Source: Istiophorus platypterus
Taxonomy: Eukaryota > Chordata > Actinopteri > Istiophoriformes > Istiophoridae
DNA: 64,000 bases
NCBI GenBank assembly: GCA_016859345.1
Contig: CM029115.1
Location: forward strand, 14,992,501-15,056,500
Reading direction: 5' to 3'
The position numbers and the translations under genes are program-made. Below, one piece after another: positions 47,201 to 60,943 of the stretch (position 1 is its first letter; every line of letters begins with the position of its first letter). The notes under the pieces were generated by a model. The model worked only from the letters and a program-made list of their open reading frames with translations, was not told where the DNA came from and did no database searches.

Positions 47201-49144
47201 GTAAAAGACAGTAGTGCAGCTCTTAGCCTTTCGAAAACATATGCTGTTCCATGGTTTATCTGTCTTTAACACATTTAATATCTAAAAAAATCATATTTAG
47301 CTTTTTAGAACAACTGAAATGAAACCTTTATCAAAAATAAAAGTCTCGCTGAGGAAAGCTTACAAAAGGCCTTTGGGCAATACCCTTGGTAAGAATTAAT
47401 TAGATCTTAGATTGTACAAAGGATTGAAGTGTTACACAGTACTGAGCCTGCTGAAATTACTGAAAGGAAAAAATCGAGTCTTTATGAGTGAACACTCACC
47501 TTGACAGGAGAAAGTGAACATATCCCTCTGGCACATACCGCGCATGATCTTCCCTGTCAGGCTGGACATCTGATTGGTAGATTTGCTGTCCATCAAACTG
47601 GTACTGAGCATGATCTCTCTCATATTGGCACTGGCCATCAGCTTGATACTGAGAACACTGAAGTTCAGAGGTGCACATAAAGTTGGAGTCATATCCATAC
47701 TGGCTTTCAGCTACAAACTGACACTTAGAGTCTGAATCTCCCAAGCTGTAATCGGCCTTAGCTCCAGCGTCATAATAGCTCTCAGCCTCCACAGGCTTGT
47801 ACTGTATAGCTGTGGCATCAGTTGTAAACTCAGCATAGACGTCCGTGGTGCTTTGCTGACTGTTGGATTTGGTATCAATGCAGGTTGAGTGCGTGCTCTG
47901 GTTTTCAGTTCTTTGGTCAATGTGGTGGTAGTTGTAGCCATACTGGGTCCGACCCTGAGATACATTCTGATTTCCTGTCCACTGATATGCAGCATTTTCA
48001 CTGCTTGGCTGGGATGGCTGCATGGATGCCACATCTTGGTCTCCTCTTCCAGGGGAATAGGTGATCAGGGATCAGTGCAAAGTGAAATAGAAATTCATGA
48101 TGAATTGTAAATACAAATGGAGTAAAGTAAAATTCATTCATCTGCGACTGGGCAATGTTTTTTGAAATGCACAAAACTTTTGAGTTCCATTTTAATCAGT
48201 ACATAAAAAAAACATTCAAACCCAGTATTATCTACTTATAAGACCATTTGCTGGCTTGCAAGATCAAATTTTCATTGTGAAATTTCTTCAGCTTGTTCAG
48301 TAGACTGTTTTTTTTAGATACCTAAGATTAAAGTTACCCTGTAGAGTTTTGATTACTAGTTTTACTATGGATCGGTGTTTTTATGAGTGGGCCAATATTT
48401 TGTTTGTTTTCGTGCACACACACAAACATGCAAATGAGCACACAGGTGAAAGTATATAGATTCCTGCCATTATTCATCCAATCTAAGAAACACGGCATGC
48501 CTCAACAAAGGCAGCGAGGAAAAGGACTGCTTGAAAGGAAAAAGTGGACATAAAAAGTGCAATTTCAAAAGTTAAAAAAAAAAAATGCTTTGAAAATGAT
48601 TTCCGAGGAAGGAAATGTATTGAATGTTTTTGTCAGGCTATAAGGATCCAAAAAAATTGTTTTGTTGAGTAACACTGACTATAAACAGAAAGTTTGTTTC
48701 TTCAAAAGAAAACTCCACAGGGCACTATAAAATATAAAACCATAACTTGTTACGCTTGTCTGCAATAACAATCACACAAAAGCAAACAACCTCAGACATA
48801 AGTACTTTATGTACTCGTTGCTATGTAAAGTTGAATCTACGTGGACAAACTTTTATTGTCTGATGCACTGGGTATTACCTATGCACACACCCTCACACAG
48901 GCCTGCATGCATACACTCACACTCACACCTTGTATGAGAGCTAGGGGAGCTGTCTCCATTAGCTGTGGTGGGGCTCTAGCTGTAATGAGGCAGGTAATGC
49001 ATATTTAATGAGGCGTAAACAGATTTATAAACACACACACAGAGCTGCAGATTAAAGCTTGCCACTGAACACATGAAATACACCCACAAACACATGCACA
49101 GTTTGTTTCTTACTCACAAGAACACGTGCATGCGCACAAGCTCC

Positions 49145-49204
<60 letters not shown>

Positions 49205-52200
49205 CACACTCGCACACACAAATCATCTAACTCATTTCCTCAAGGGGCCTTCCTAGCTTTATTTCGACAGTCTGTTCAGCGATGCTAATATTCCTCTGAC
49301 ATACAGACTCCATTGAGAAAGCTGTAGAGACTTAAAAGCTCAGCAGTGAACTAAGGGGGAGCGAGGTGAAAGTTGGTTGGCACATGTGTATGTGTGCATG
49401 TGGGTGTGTGTGCAGGACAGGCACAAGTGTGCACAGGCACGGATATGTACAAAAGAAAATATTTGCAATTTATGTTATTCACCCTTTTAAGATAAGTAGA
49501 TGGTTTAATAACTTCAATAATGTCTCTTATTATGAAAATATGATGCATTTACATGTTATTAGTTTTTTATGTATTTGATTGAATTTTGAATATCTTTAAA
49601 TGTGATAGAAATAGAACAGCACGCTTAAGACAAAGCATTTGATTTGAGGTAGGTTGCTTACCTTGAAACAAGTGAATAGCTATCTGAAGAAGCTTCTTGG
49701 CTTCCATCATAGTCAGCATTCCTTATAGGTTGCCCATCATAGTAATCCACAGTATTCTGTAGGAATGTGTCCTGCTTAAGTTCAAGTGTTTGTAAATTTG
49801 TTTGTTGAACTGATGAACCTCCACTCAGCTCATCAGTGAAACTTAGCAGATCAAAAGATCCTAACTGTTGTCCCCCTTCGCCCTCACTTTGTACTTCTGA
49901 AGTCCAAGTTATTTGCTCTTTATCACTTTCCTCTTCCTGCTCGCCCTCATCATTCTCCTCTTCCATTAAATCTCCTGAAAAGGGTAATCCCAGTCTTCTG
50001 TCGGTGGAAACACCTGAGTCACTTAATGGGGTTCCAGCAAGTGAGCTGGGATGGGAAACTGAACTGTTGGTCAGTACAGGGGATTGTGTTTCAGATGCAG
50101 TTTGAGGTGTGTCCTGTCTCTCTAACTTATCCCCCCAGTCTTGAAAGTCACCCAACGAAGTAGGACATGGTGGAGGTGCAGAGGGTGAATGCCCACTCTC
50201 ATCTGAATCTTCCATTGAGATCTGTGAATGGACGTAAACTTCCTCTCTGGTTTTTAGGAAGATATCTGATGGATATCTTAATGACGGAGACAAACTTCTT
50301 GCCACAATTTTCGATTTATCGTCATAGTTTCCTTCTTCTACCTGTGTTTGACTGTAATCCGTTGGTCTTGAATCTGACTGAGGAAAAGATTCCAAGGTAT
50401 TTTTTGATTGGCTGGGACTGACCATTTCTGGCACGCCGTCTAGAGTATCCACATTTGCTTGGTAATGAGCGGATAAGACGGCTTGATTTTGCTCTGTATC
50501 TGCGCTTAGTGTACTGTCAGTACCTCTGCTCATTTGGTTTTGCCAATTTTGTTCTGTGTTCTCCTGGTTCTCCCTACGTGTAGCTTGGGCCTGGCTTTGC
50601 AGTACTGTGGCAGCATGGAAAAGCATGCTAAATGTCTCCATGGGCTTTCTTGTTCCCTCCGATTGCCTGTTACCCTGTTTAGGCCTATCATGCCACTCTC
50701 TCACGGCATCTTTTACTATGCCAGACACAACAATGTATTCCATTTCTAGGCCCGAAGATGAATCTCCGTCAGAATTAGACCTGATTTCATCCCGACTACC
50801 CAGGTGAGGGCTGTCAGGGCTATATTTTAGTGTGTCTCTCTTCCCCCCCGAGCTGGAGCTCAGAGAAATAGCTTCTGTTATGTTGCCCTCCATGTTTCCA
50901 TTGCTCTTTTTGTCAGGCCCCCCTTGGCTTTCGGTCGCAGCCACATCTGCATGGTGGGCCATTTTGATTGGTAGATCATGTGATAATGAAGCGGATTCTG
51001 AGCTGTCGCTATTCACATGACTATGGGATGATGATTGGTCGGTCTCGATTTGAGTCTGGTGGGTAGCCTCTCCTGGACTTGAATGATAATTGGCTAAAAT
51101 TTGCTTAGTGACGGAGGATGAGTCCACCATAACAAATGGGGAATATTCACGGGGCTGCTCTTTCCAGTCAGCCTCCTCTGAATCTCCTCTGCTTGTGTTG
51201 TTGTATTTACTCTCAACTGAACTTCCCTCACTCCTGGTCATGTAGCCCAACTCACTAGTACCCTCAAACAGGAACACTGGGTTGGCAGACCGTTCATCTT
51301 CATCTGAAATGATTATGCTGTATTCAGTCGTTCCCAGAGGACTGGCCTTCTGGTATTGATTGTGCCTCTCGTCCGTCTGAACAGGTTTGGTCACAGCTAT
51401 AAAAGGGCTTGACTGTCCCTCTAGCTGTACCATGTCTACTACGGGGCTATCTAAGGTCTCAGGGGAGGACATCAGGCTCCACATACCAGCATCTACATTG
51501 TCATATTCTGAGGTGGATGTGACCATACCAGGGACAGGTAAGTCCCACATGTTAATACCTTGGTATGGCGAAGTCTCATCTTCTGAAAGTTCAGATGCCA
51601 AGTTCTGTAAATCAGACTCTTTGCTCTGAACAGTCTGCATGTCACCATCCTCTGTTTTTTCACCCTGCAGGTTACCGTCCACAGCCTCTATAACTATTTT
51701 CACATTATGTTCATTACCCCTCCAGCCCACTTCTTCAGGCGTCTGACTCATTACTTTAGCCACATCTTTCTCCCCCTCTATAGCATTTTTTTCTTCGGAC
51801 TGGTTGCCTTCATGTGTCTCCGGAGAATCACTGGCATCCACTGATCCCATTTGACTAAGGTCCTTTCCATTTTCAGGACCATCTGGGCTTGTTATAGTGG
51901 AAGAGCTGTCTTCATGTATGGTGGTGTTCCACATCTCCATTCCACCATCAGAGAAACCTGGAGGACTTTCCACAGATGTGCCACCCACAACATTGGGGTT
52001 CATCCCAGAGAAAGAACCTGAGTTTTCAGACAAGTTGTCAGGGGTTGTTAGAGGTGATAGACTGTCATCCCGTATTGTCATATTCCACATATCTAGTGAT
52101 TCTGGATAAGACGTGGTGGTTCCACTATCGGATTTGAGAAATCCCCTTTGAGCCGAGTACGTCCAGAAGTCTAGGAGCTCAATCTTTTGGTCTCCTTTTT

Positions 52201-55200
52201 TTCCTCGGATCCCTTCATCCTCTTCTTTAGATGTGTCTGGCGTCAAAGTGTTTAGGATCGCTTTCTTTTTTGACAAAGACGTTGTTTTTTCTTCTGCTCC
52301 AGTGATACCAGCTTTGCATTTTCCATTTACCTCCTCCTCTGGTGGTGTCAATTGCAGATCAGCCAAAGTAACAGGGTTCCACTGATCCCTCAGTACAGAA
52401 TGTGGGTTCCAGTTTTCGTATGATTCAGTCTGCTCAGTGACCAGACTAAGCTGAGGTTCAAGGCTCTTTCCCCTCTGGTGGGCCTTCTCTGACTTTAATG
52501 TATCCGCCCTGCTTCCTCTTTTTGTCATGTCACCGACTGACTCTTTGCCTCCAACTTCCTCTACAATATTCTGAGGGCTTTCAGAATCCTTGGTCCTATT
52601 CCAGGCATTATTATCATTTATTTGTGTATCAAAGCCAAGTTCATCCCAGGTCTCTGACAAGGATGATGACACACTGTCCTTGTGCTGTAGGCCATTGATC
52701 CTTTCAGCTATATCTTCTGGGAAGAACCTGACTCCACAACTGCTGGGTGGGCAGCTGCCTACCAGGCTGTTGACTGGGGTTGGAGGGACTACAGTCTCAA
52801 TCATCTCATTCCCATGAATGGGACCATGGTGGTCAACTGAAGAATCTCTACTTTCAAGCCCATCCGGAGAATTGGTAGCAGAGAAATCCATCAAGCTCAG
52901 TTCTTCCAGTTCTGATAAGTTGGAGCTCCCTGCTCCTCTGTCTCCCTCATTTCTTCTTACCTCAGAATTTGCCAGTTCCCCTCCTGCTGGCAAAGAGTGG
53001 TCACTGCTATGTAGGGGGTCAAATCTAAACAGGTCAAAGTTGTCACTCCTATTTCTGCTAGAGCGGTGCTTCCTCCTCTCAGGTGGGACAGGAGGGGAGA
53101 GAGATGACAACCCCAGGGGAGAGGGGTTTCTCAGGAAGAGTCCTCCTGGCCCTGATGTTGAACCTGCTCCTGCTATAACCTCGCCGACTGGACTATCATC
53201 ACTAAGGAACACTGAACTCTCCTTGGAGGACCGACTACTGCGGATGGTGGTCATACCACTGTCAGGGCTTACTAGCTCCCCACCGGCATTGACTCCCACA
53301 CCTCCCGTGTCCTCTTCACCATCTGCCATCACCCTATTTACAGAGAAAAAAAACAACACTGTTATTGAATTGTGTCAGTGACTAAAATTGTGAATAAATA
53401 ATATCTAATATCAAATTTATTGTTTTGACCTCTTTCGATGACATTGAATGAAACAAAAATAAATTCAGGAATGCATTAATACCTTGCTATTGCCACCACA
53501 TCTCCACCGACTCCCTCAGCCCTCTCTATGTCAGAACCATCCATGTCATTAATACCAGATGATCCCTGGGAAAACTCTACACTGCCCGCTATTCCCTCTG
53601 TGGAAGAGGTCCTACTGCTGGGATGGCAGGCTAACAAAGAGCTCCGCCGGTCCACAAAGTCCTTGAGGAGGTCCTGGATTTCTTCCTCTAGCAGAGGAGG
53701 AGTACCAGAGGGTGGGAAGGTGTTTATAGGTAGATGGTAGACCTGGAAGTTCTCCCTAGCCTCAAGTTCACCAGAGAGCGCCCAGCTGGAGGACTCCTCC
53801 AACTCACAGCAGATCTGCAATCAGAGATATTTTATCTTATATCTAATATCCTACAATTTTCTTATTTTGTTAAAGTTTTTTCCAAATGACATATGCTTAT
53901 TGACAAGAGTGAGAATGACGTAGCAACTGTTCTGGTTTCTGACCATCACCTCAATTTACCTGGTTTAGAATATCTGTGTTGTTTGAGTAGACAGCCACCT
54001 GCTGGTGGGGATGATGAACTGTATCACTGATGGACAAGAGAACCACCATACCATCATAGCCACGGCGATGACTGAACGATTTCAGCCCTTTGACATAACC
54101 ATGCCAGTCCTGGAAGAGACATATGAAACACAAACAAACAGAAAAAAAGAGGAAATGTGTAAGACAAGCTGTTAGACAGATGCTCAGAGTTCCAACTTTT
54201 TGAACTTATATTATTAATGAAAAGAATTAAAAAGCAATTATTGCATTTTGTCATAATAGTCTAAAAGCGATTAATAAACATTTCCTAACTTTTTGGTTAC
54301 AGCTCGATGGAAAACTTTGTTAGACCCCCGCCTTTTATTGTACATATAATTTGATTTGATTTAGCAAAACTGAAGTGGTTTCAAGTGAGTCTTCATCTGT
54401 AGCAATGAGAGACGAAGCTGTCAAAGTGCACAGAGGGGTGGAGAGACACTTTGTGATTTATTGTTTGGAAATTAACTGTTTGCTCTTAAAACAACCACCA
54501 TGCACACATTATGGTAATTCAGTGACACGCACAATGATTGATGGATGGAAAGTTTCATTAATTAATTGTTTTGTTTGTCAAGGGAACTTGTTTTTCTTTC
54601 TCTCTGAAATGATTAACAACAATGTTGTGGCAACCATGATTTGCAATGCAGGGTTATGCATAAGATGTGCAAAGTGATACTTTTAAAAAACATATTTGCT
54701 TGATTGATCTAGATTTGTTGTACAACTGTTTGTTTTGTGAAGTTCTCGAAATTGTTGTTGTGCTTATTTAAGAAGAACTTTTAAACAGAGAGATAGTTGT
54801 AGTAAAACTAACAGGAAGTTTGACATGCATGTGTGTGTCTGGCATTCATGAAAACATATTTCTTTTTTCGTTGCCATATGTCATATAGTCCAATGTTCTA
54901 CCTGATTTTGAATCTGTGTAACTGTTTTTTCTGTTTGCTGTGTATTAGAGTGTGTGTGGTCCTTTCGCTCTGCTTGAGCCTGTGTGTGTATGTATGTATT
55001 TGTATGGGTCCACTGAAAATGATTGATGAGTGCTTCAGGCACTGTATCTGCCCAGGCTGTGTCAATATTAACCTGTGAGGATGAGGGGGCTAAAATACCC
55101 CCCCCCCCATTCCTCATGCCACAACTTCATCCTTCGCTTTCTCCACAATATGGCTGCTGTCATACTCAGGGCCATCAATCCTCTCACACACAAACACACG

Positions 55201-56518
55201 CACACGCACACGCACACACACACGCACACACACAAACACGCATGCACACAAACGCACACGCACGCAAACACAAACGCATACACACACGCATGCAAGCGCG
55301 TCTGTCACTTCACTGACAGTGCAATTTCTCAACACTGATATCCTGATGAGTGCAATGAAGCCTCCTAAGATTCGTTAAAACACACATATTCAGTCAATTA
55401 AGTACAAACACACCAGTGAAAGCACATACCAGTCCTAACAAATGAAGATAACAACATAAATCTACCATTTGTCTACTGTAATCCGAGTGTATGAACAAAC
55501 GTACCAGTATATTCACATATGAGTTCGGGTAAGGCAATAAAGTCCTCATGATTTACACTAGAATATAAACAGAAAATGGTCAAATGATGCCGATACTATA
55601 GAGCTACTACCCAGCTGCGTGCATATGCACACACACATACTCGCACACAGGGGCAGGGAAATATAGTCAGAAAACGAGCAGAGTGCAGATCTCTGAGATA
55701 ACACGCAGGGCGACAGTCTGTCTGCCATTTGGCTCTTAACTGAGTAAATTACAACTCATATTGCCTGCCCCTCCTCTTTCTGCCACCCCCAGATACACAG
55801 ATTGCCTTTTCTTATAAATTACCAACATGTTAGCTATAAAAATCCACTTGCTAACTGTCTTCAAGAACCTTAGGATGTGGACACAGAAACCTGCATCTCA
55901 TTTGTTGAGTATCTGGGGATTTGAGATATAAAACTTGACCTTTCATTTTTATCCGAGAACAGACAGACAAAAGAAACAATATCCTGGTTGTGCAGATATA
56001 TCAAATATTCACAGTTTTTAATTTTTCAACTGCAGAGAAAATTAAAGTTTTTTCTAAGGGAATGATATTCTTCAAATGATTCTTCACATGATTTCTGCCT
56101 ATTTTCATTGCAGAGAAGTTTTTGTTTTAACTTTTCAGGAAGTAAATACAGATAGAAATATTCAAAGACAACAAATTTTCTGTAGCACTTGCTGGTGAAA
56201 TACAACTACTTTAAATCAGGTTTGAGGGCCACAATCCTACTTTCAGAGCTATTTGAATGTTAATCCATGACTGACAGTATGAATGATCCAAAGCAAGTGA
56301 AACCATGTCCATTATCATGTCATGGACAGCATTTATTTTTTGTGTATTAAGCATCTTTTTTTTTCTTTTGGCATCAACTTCTTTATGTATCTTGTTTCTC
56401 CATCACCTGTGCGCCTCTGTTTTCTGTTACAATTTATGTCCTGTTTTCAAACACTTGGTCTTTCTCCCACACTAGGCCCCCAATCTCCAAATATCTCCAC
56501 GTGCGTGTACACACGTAC

Positions 56519-56557
<39 letters not shown>

Positions 56558-58511
56558 GACACACACGTACACACACACACACACACACACATAAACACAA
56601 ACACACACCCTCCCCCTCTCGTTGGTTGTCTTGCTCCACAGGTAGCAAGTCTTTAGCGGCTGCTTGCAGTTCTCCCAACCTGCCATCATTATGCACAATA
56701 GCCTTAGGTACAAAACTCAGGCCTCATAACTCACGCCCCGCGCGTGTAAATTCCCGTGCAAACACAGTCAAAGCAAAAACACATTTCCTGCTGTCGCCAA
56801 CATCTCCGGCAAAGAATTAATCAAGCGTTCATCCATTTAGGCTCTTTGCATACCCTTTCCGTCAGAACACAGAACACTAAGAGAGTTGCGAGTTCGTCTT
56901 AGGCGATCGTTTCGCCACCCTGATGAATCCATCAAGCGAGGTTTGATTTATACATCTGTCTGTGATCACAGCGGTACAGCTACAGTAAATGGGGTGGCAA
57001 GGAGCGAGCTGACACCACCCTGCTCAAACACACGCATGCAAATGCGCACACATGTGCAGCATATACCATTTACCACACACACATGCACAGCCAAACTCAC
57101 AGATGCATGTGCTCACAAACCACCAGCTATACCGTCTTGTTCACACTCGTGCACACACGCACGTACTGCTTATGAAGTTTTGGGAAGAGACAGAGGGAAA
57201 GGGAGGGGGGTATAAAAGTTTGCAGAGAAGGAAGCACAAAAGTCTTTTCGTCTATGTATCTCATATGGGCCTTTGCCGCATGTTTCATTCACTCAGCTCT
57301 AAGTGCAGGGATTTTGGGGCCAAGATGCAAGCACTGAGTCTATAAATGTTTTGTTTTGTTTATTTGTTTGCCCTCAAAGCCCGAGCAAGCCACAAGGGGA
57401 GTATGAAAATGGGGGAAGAGAGAGAATGAGTGTTGCAAAAGAGATGATGAGAAGGAAACATCAGTGCAAGTTACTAAAGATACAGCCTGATGACCTTGCA
57501 TGTGCAGTGGTTTTCATGCTGTATCCAAACTTGTTTAAATGCCACATATGTGTATATGCGACAAATTCTACAATGTGTTGTAGCCAAACAATTTTACAAT
57601 AAAAAATTTCATGTCCCAGATAAAAGTGATATGAAACTTTATACCCTGGTAATGTGTCTAAACCATGTGAAGAGCCATAATAAAAACAACACTGAACAGA
57701 GAAACAACATACCATCAGAAAATCCGCTTTTGTAAATATATGTAAAGTCTTTATGCATGCAGATTTAGAAGTGGAATGTTGAATGGTTGCTCAATTTGAC
57801 ATGGCTACAGCTGTATGAACATTGTCGCCAAAAAATCACTGCAGTGCAAGAAAGAAAGATCCAGGAAGTCGGAGAGGAAAAGAAAGATAGAGGGATGGAG
57901 GGGCGGGGCAAACTGGCTTCCTGGTCTTCAATCTTAGTCCCTGGGAGGCCCACCCTGCACCTGCTGTCTCCTAGTGCCTCTCATCAGAAAGGCATTTAGC
58001 GAGTGCTGTGGCTGCGGGCCCCTTCATTAGCAAGCATAATTATTTGTGCAAGTGGCGTAGGGCAAAACTGGCCCTGCATAAACAAACAGAAGGGCCGGAG
58101 GACTGTGAACAAACAATGCAATCAACGTTGACAATCGACATCACCAACATGAGACCTATAGCAAACTTCACATGCAGAGATGGACATTAAAAAAAAAAAC
58201 AAATCGACATCAGCAACACAAAACTTTATCAGTGATAAGAAAAAATACTAAATAACTTCAAAAATAATGTTAACCACACAGTGAAAAAACAGCATTACAA
58301 TTTTATTGTATCACGGTGAAACACTGGATGAGTGTGTGTTTATATCAGAGTTCAATCAAAGCAAACTTTTATCACTTTCCAATCTTTTCTCTCTCTACTC
58401 TCTCAAGAGTGGAAATAGCTGTGGACAGAAAACAAAGAATCTAAAAAATATTGCAATAGATGTCCATATTAACATATTCTAAAAACACATTATTTAAGTA
58501 TTGATGGCATT

Positions 58512-58564
<53 letters not shown>

Positions 58565-60874
58565 GCTGCGGGCCCCTGTCCTTCCCACAGTTCATCAACT
58601 CCACAGCGTGACAACTCTTCATCCGACCAAAGCTTCATCTGCCAGCGCTAATTACTGAGCCATGAAAACCTCTGATACCCAAACAGACACTCACTGGCAT
58701 GAAAATATGAATAATGTGTTTATGGTGTCTTTGTGTGTTTATTAATTTGAGCATCATGTTAGTGTTACAAAAAAAGCTTTTATACCAGCAGTAAAAGCCT
58801 CGTAGCTTCTCTATTACATTATATTAACTAGCTGCTGTTTTTTTTACAGGTAATGCTGCACAATGACTGTGTACCCTAGAGCAAGGCATTTGACTTCCTG
58901 TGGGGCTTGCCAACACAGTGCTGCTATCAATCCATTAGATCATGTAGTGTTTCTGTGTGCCCTGCTGCTATCAGAAATAAAACACTATATGTTTCGGACA
59001 TAAGATAAAACTGACATAAAAAATAGATGCAAACAGTACATGACAATATTACTCGACGTGATAAAAAATATTGATAATTTCTGATATTAAAAAAACACCA
59101 AGTACTTTTAATTCTTCCTAGAAATACTTGAAAAGCCTGACCAACGCCTCCAAATATATCAGCAACTCTGTGCAATACACCATTAACTAATATAAAAATA
59201 TGGACTGATTTAAGAGGAATATGCATTTACCTTTTTTCTTCCCTGAAGATCCCATCTATATATCACACACACACCGAATGTATTACCACAGCAACTCATA
59301 AGGACTTCTCACAGTGTCACTCATAAAGTATCGCTCATATCTATTTACTCAGTTACCAGTTGTCAGCTCAGGCTTGTAGTTTGCAAAGGACTCTGACAGC
59401 AAGCCAAGCTGTATGAGAGGCCACAGTAGAAATTACAGACCAAGCTTAAATTATTGAAACAATGCTAAAAACACAGCCTGTGTGCAGCTGATGCACTGTG
59501 AGTTGTTCACTTTATTTAACTAAAGTTCTCTCTCGAAAGATTCAGCAATTTTGGATGTTAACTTTAGACACTTTCTGCCTCAGAAAAGCAGAAATACCTA
59601 GCACAGAACCTTACGAATGTTGCTCAATGCACAACTTTATCTCTAGCATGTCAGTTTTATGCAATGCTACACATTCAATTCACCTTTTTTAAATCTTTTC
59701 TGCGTTGCAAAAAAGCATCACTTGGTCTCACAGACAACTATGTATAATTGCTGCTCATGTCCAACATCATGGGAAACGTTTTTCGCAAGCATTCTTGAAC
59801 AGTGTTTTGTGCCACTGTAGCCAAAGATTGAGATGTTGTTTGAGGAACTGAGAAATATTTGCCTTCAAACATCCAGAAAAGCTCTGTGACTTTGAAAGAA
59901 TGGAACTCCCTTCGTTTTCACTTTTCTCTCTCATAATAGGGGAGCAGACAGTCTGACTAATCTATGTTTGTACAGTTCACAAAAATACATTAGTCATTCT
60001 ATACGATGTGTCCATATCATTACAGCAGTCTGAGGCTTTTTCCTTCTGCTAACTACGCAGTCCCGGCCAGATTTGTTTTACCCCAAAATCTAACTCCGTC
60101 CTCTTTAACTGCTATCAAACACACACACACATGGACATAAAACACACGTTGACAAACACATAATACATAAACCATTAAAGACTAATTGAATCTAATTTAT
60201 TTAGTTTTCTGGAAAGAATCATTTAAGGCAGAACTTCCCTAAGCCCCCTCAATAAATGACACTCATACCGTTTTACTCTCTTTTCAAACACAATTAAAAA
60301 ATAATATATAAATATATACACACTGCAAATGACATGCATATAAGGAGTTCATTTTGGAGCCTGATCTCAGGTCATTAGTAACCCACCATGATGCTGTGGA
60401 GTTGGAGGGTCCGCTGGCGACACAGTGGCCCCCTGGCCATTTATTCTATATTAAGTCTCTAATGGGCCCTCTCTCTCTCTCTCTCTCTCTCTCCCTCTCT
60501 CTCTCTCCCTCTCCCTCCCTCTCTCTTGCTCTTGCTCTCTCTCGCTCTCTCTCTCGCTCCTTACACTCAGCATGTAGGCACAGCGTTGGTAAAATATGCA
60601 CAGAAAGTCCGGTGCGCACACACAGACAAAGCCATTCAAATGAATGGTTATTTATTCGCTAAACGAGGATCTGGGTGTTTAATGTTCCTTGGACATTAGG
60701 TGGTTTTCTGGGGGAGGCAGAGCCATACCCCTACGGCTACAGACATCATTTATTTTACACATAGCCTAATACTGCACGCTAGGCAGCCGCTGAGAAAAAT
60801 GGGCTTTGGAAGTGAGAAGGAGATATAAAAGAAATAATGAATTACTTTTCTTAGTGTTTGTGTGTGTGTGTGTT

Positions 60875-60943
<69 letters not shown>

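Noticed and set aside
50534..50807. + strand open frames opposite the prune2 giant exon
   Set aside because: Shadows of the 1,224-codon exon.
55187..55292. CRISPR-like regular repeats
   Set aside because: Simple dinucleotide repeats without distinct spacers; a eukaryotic microsatellite.
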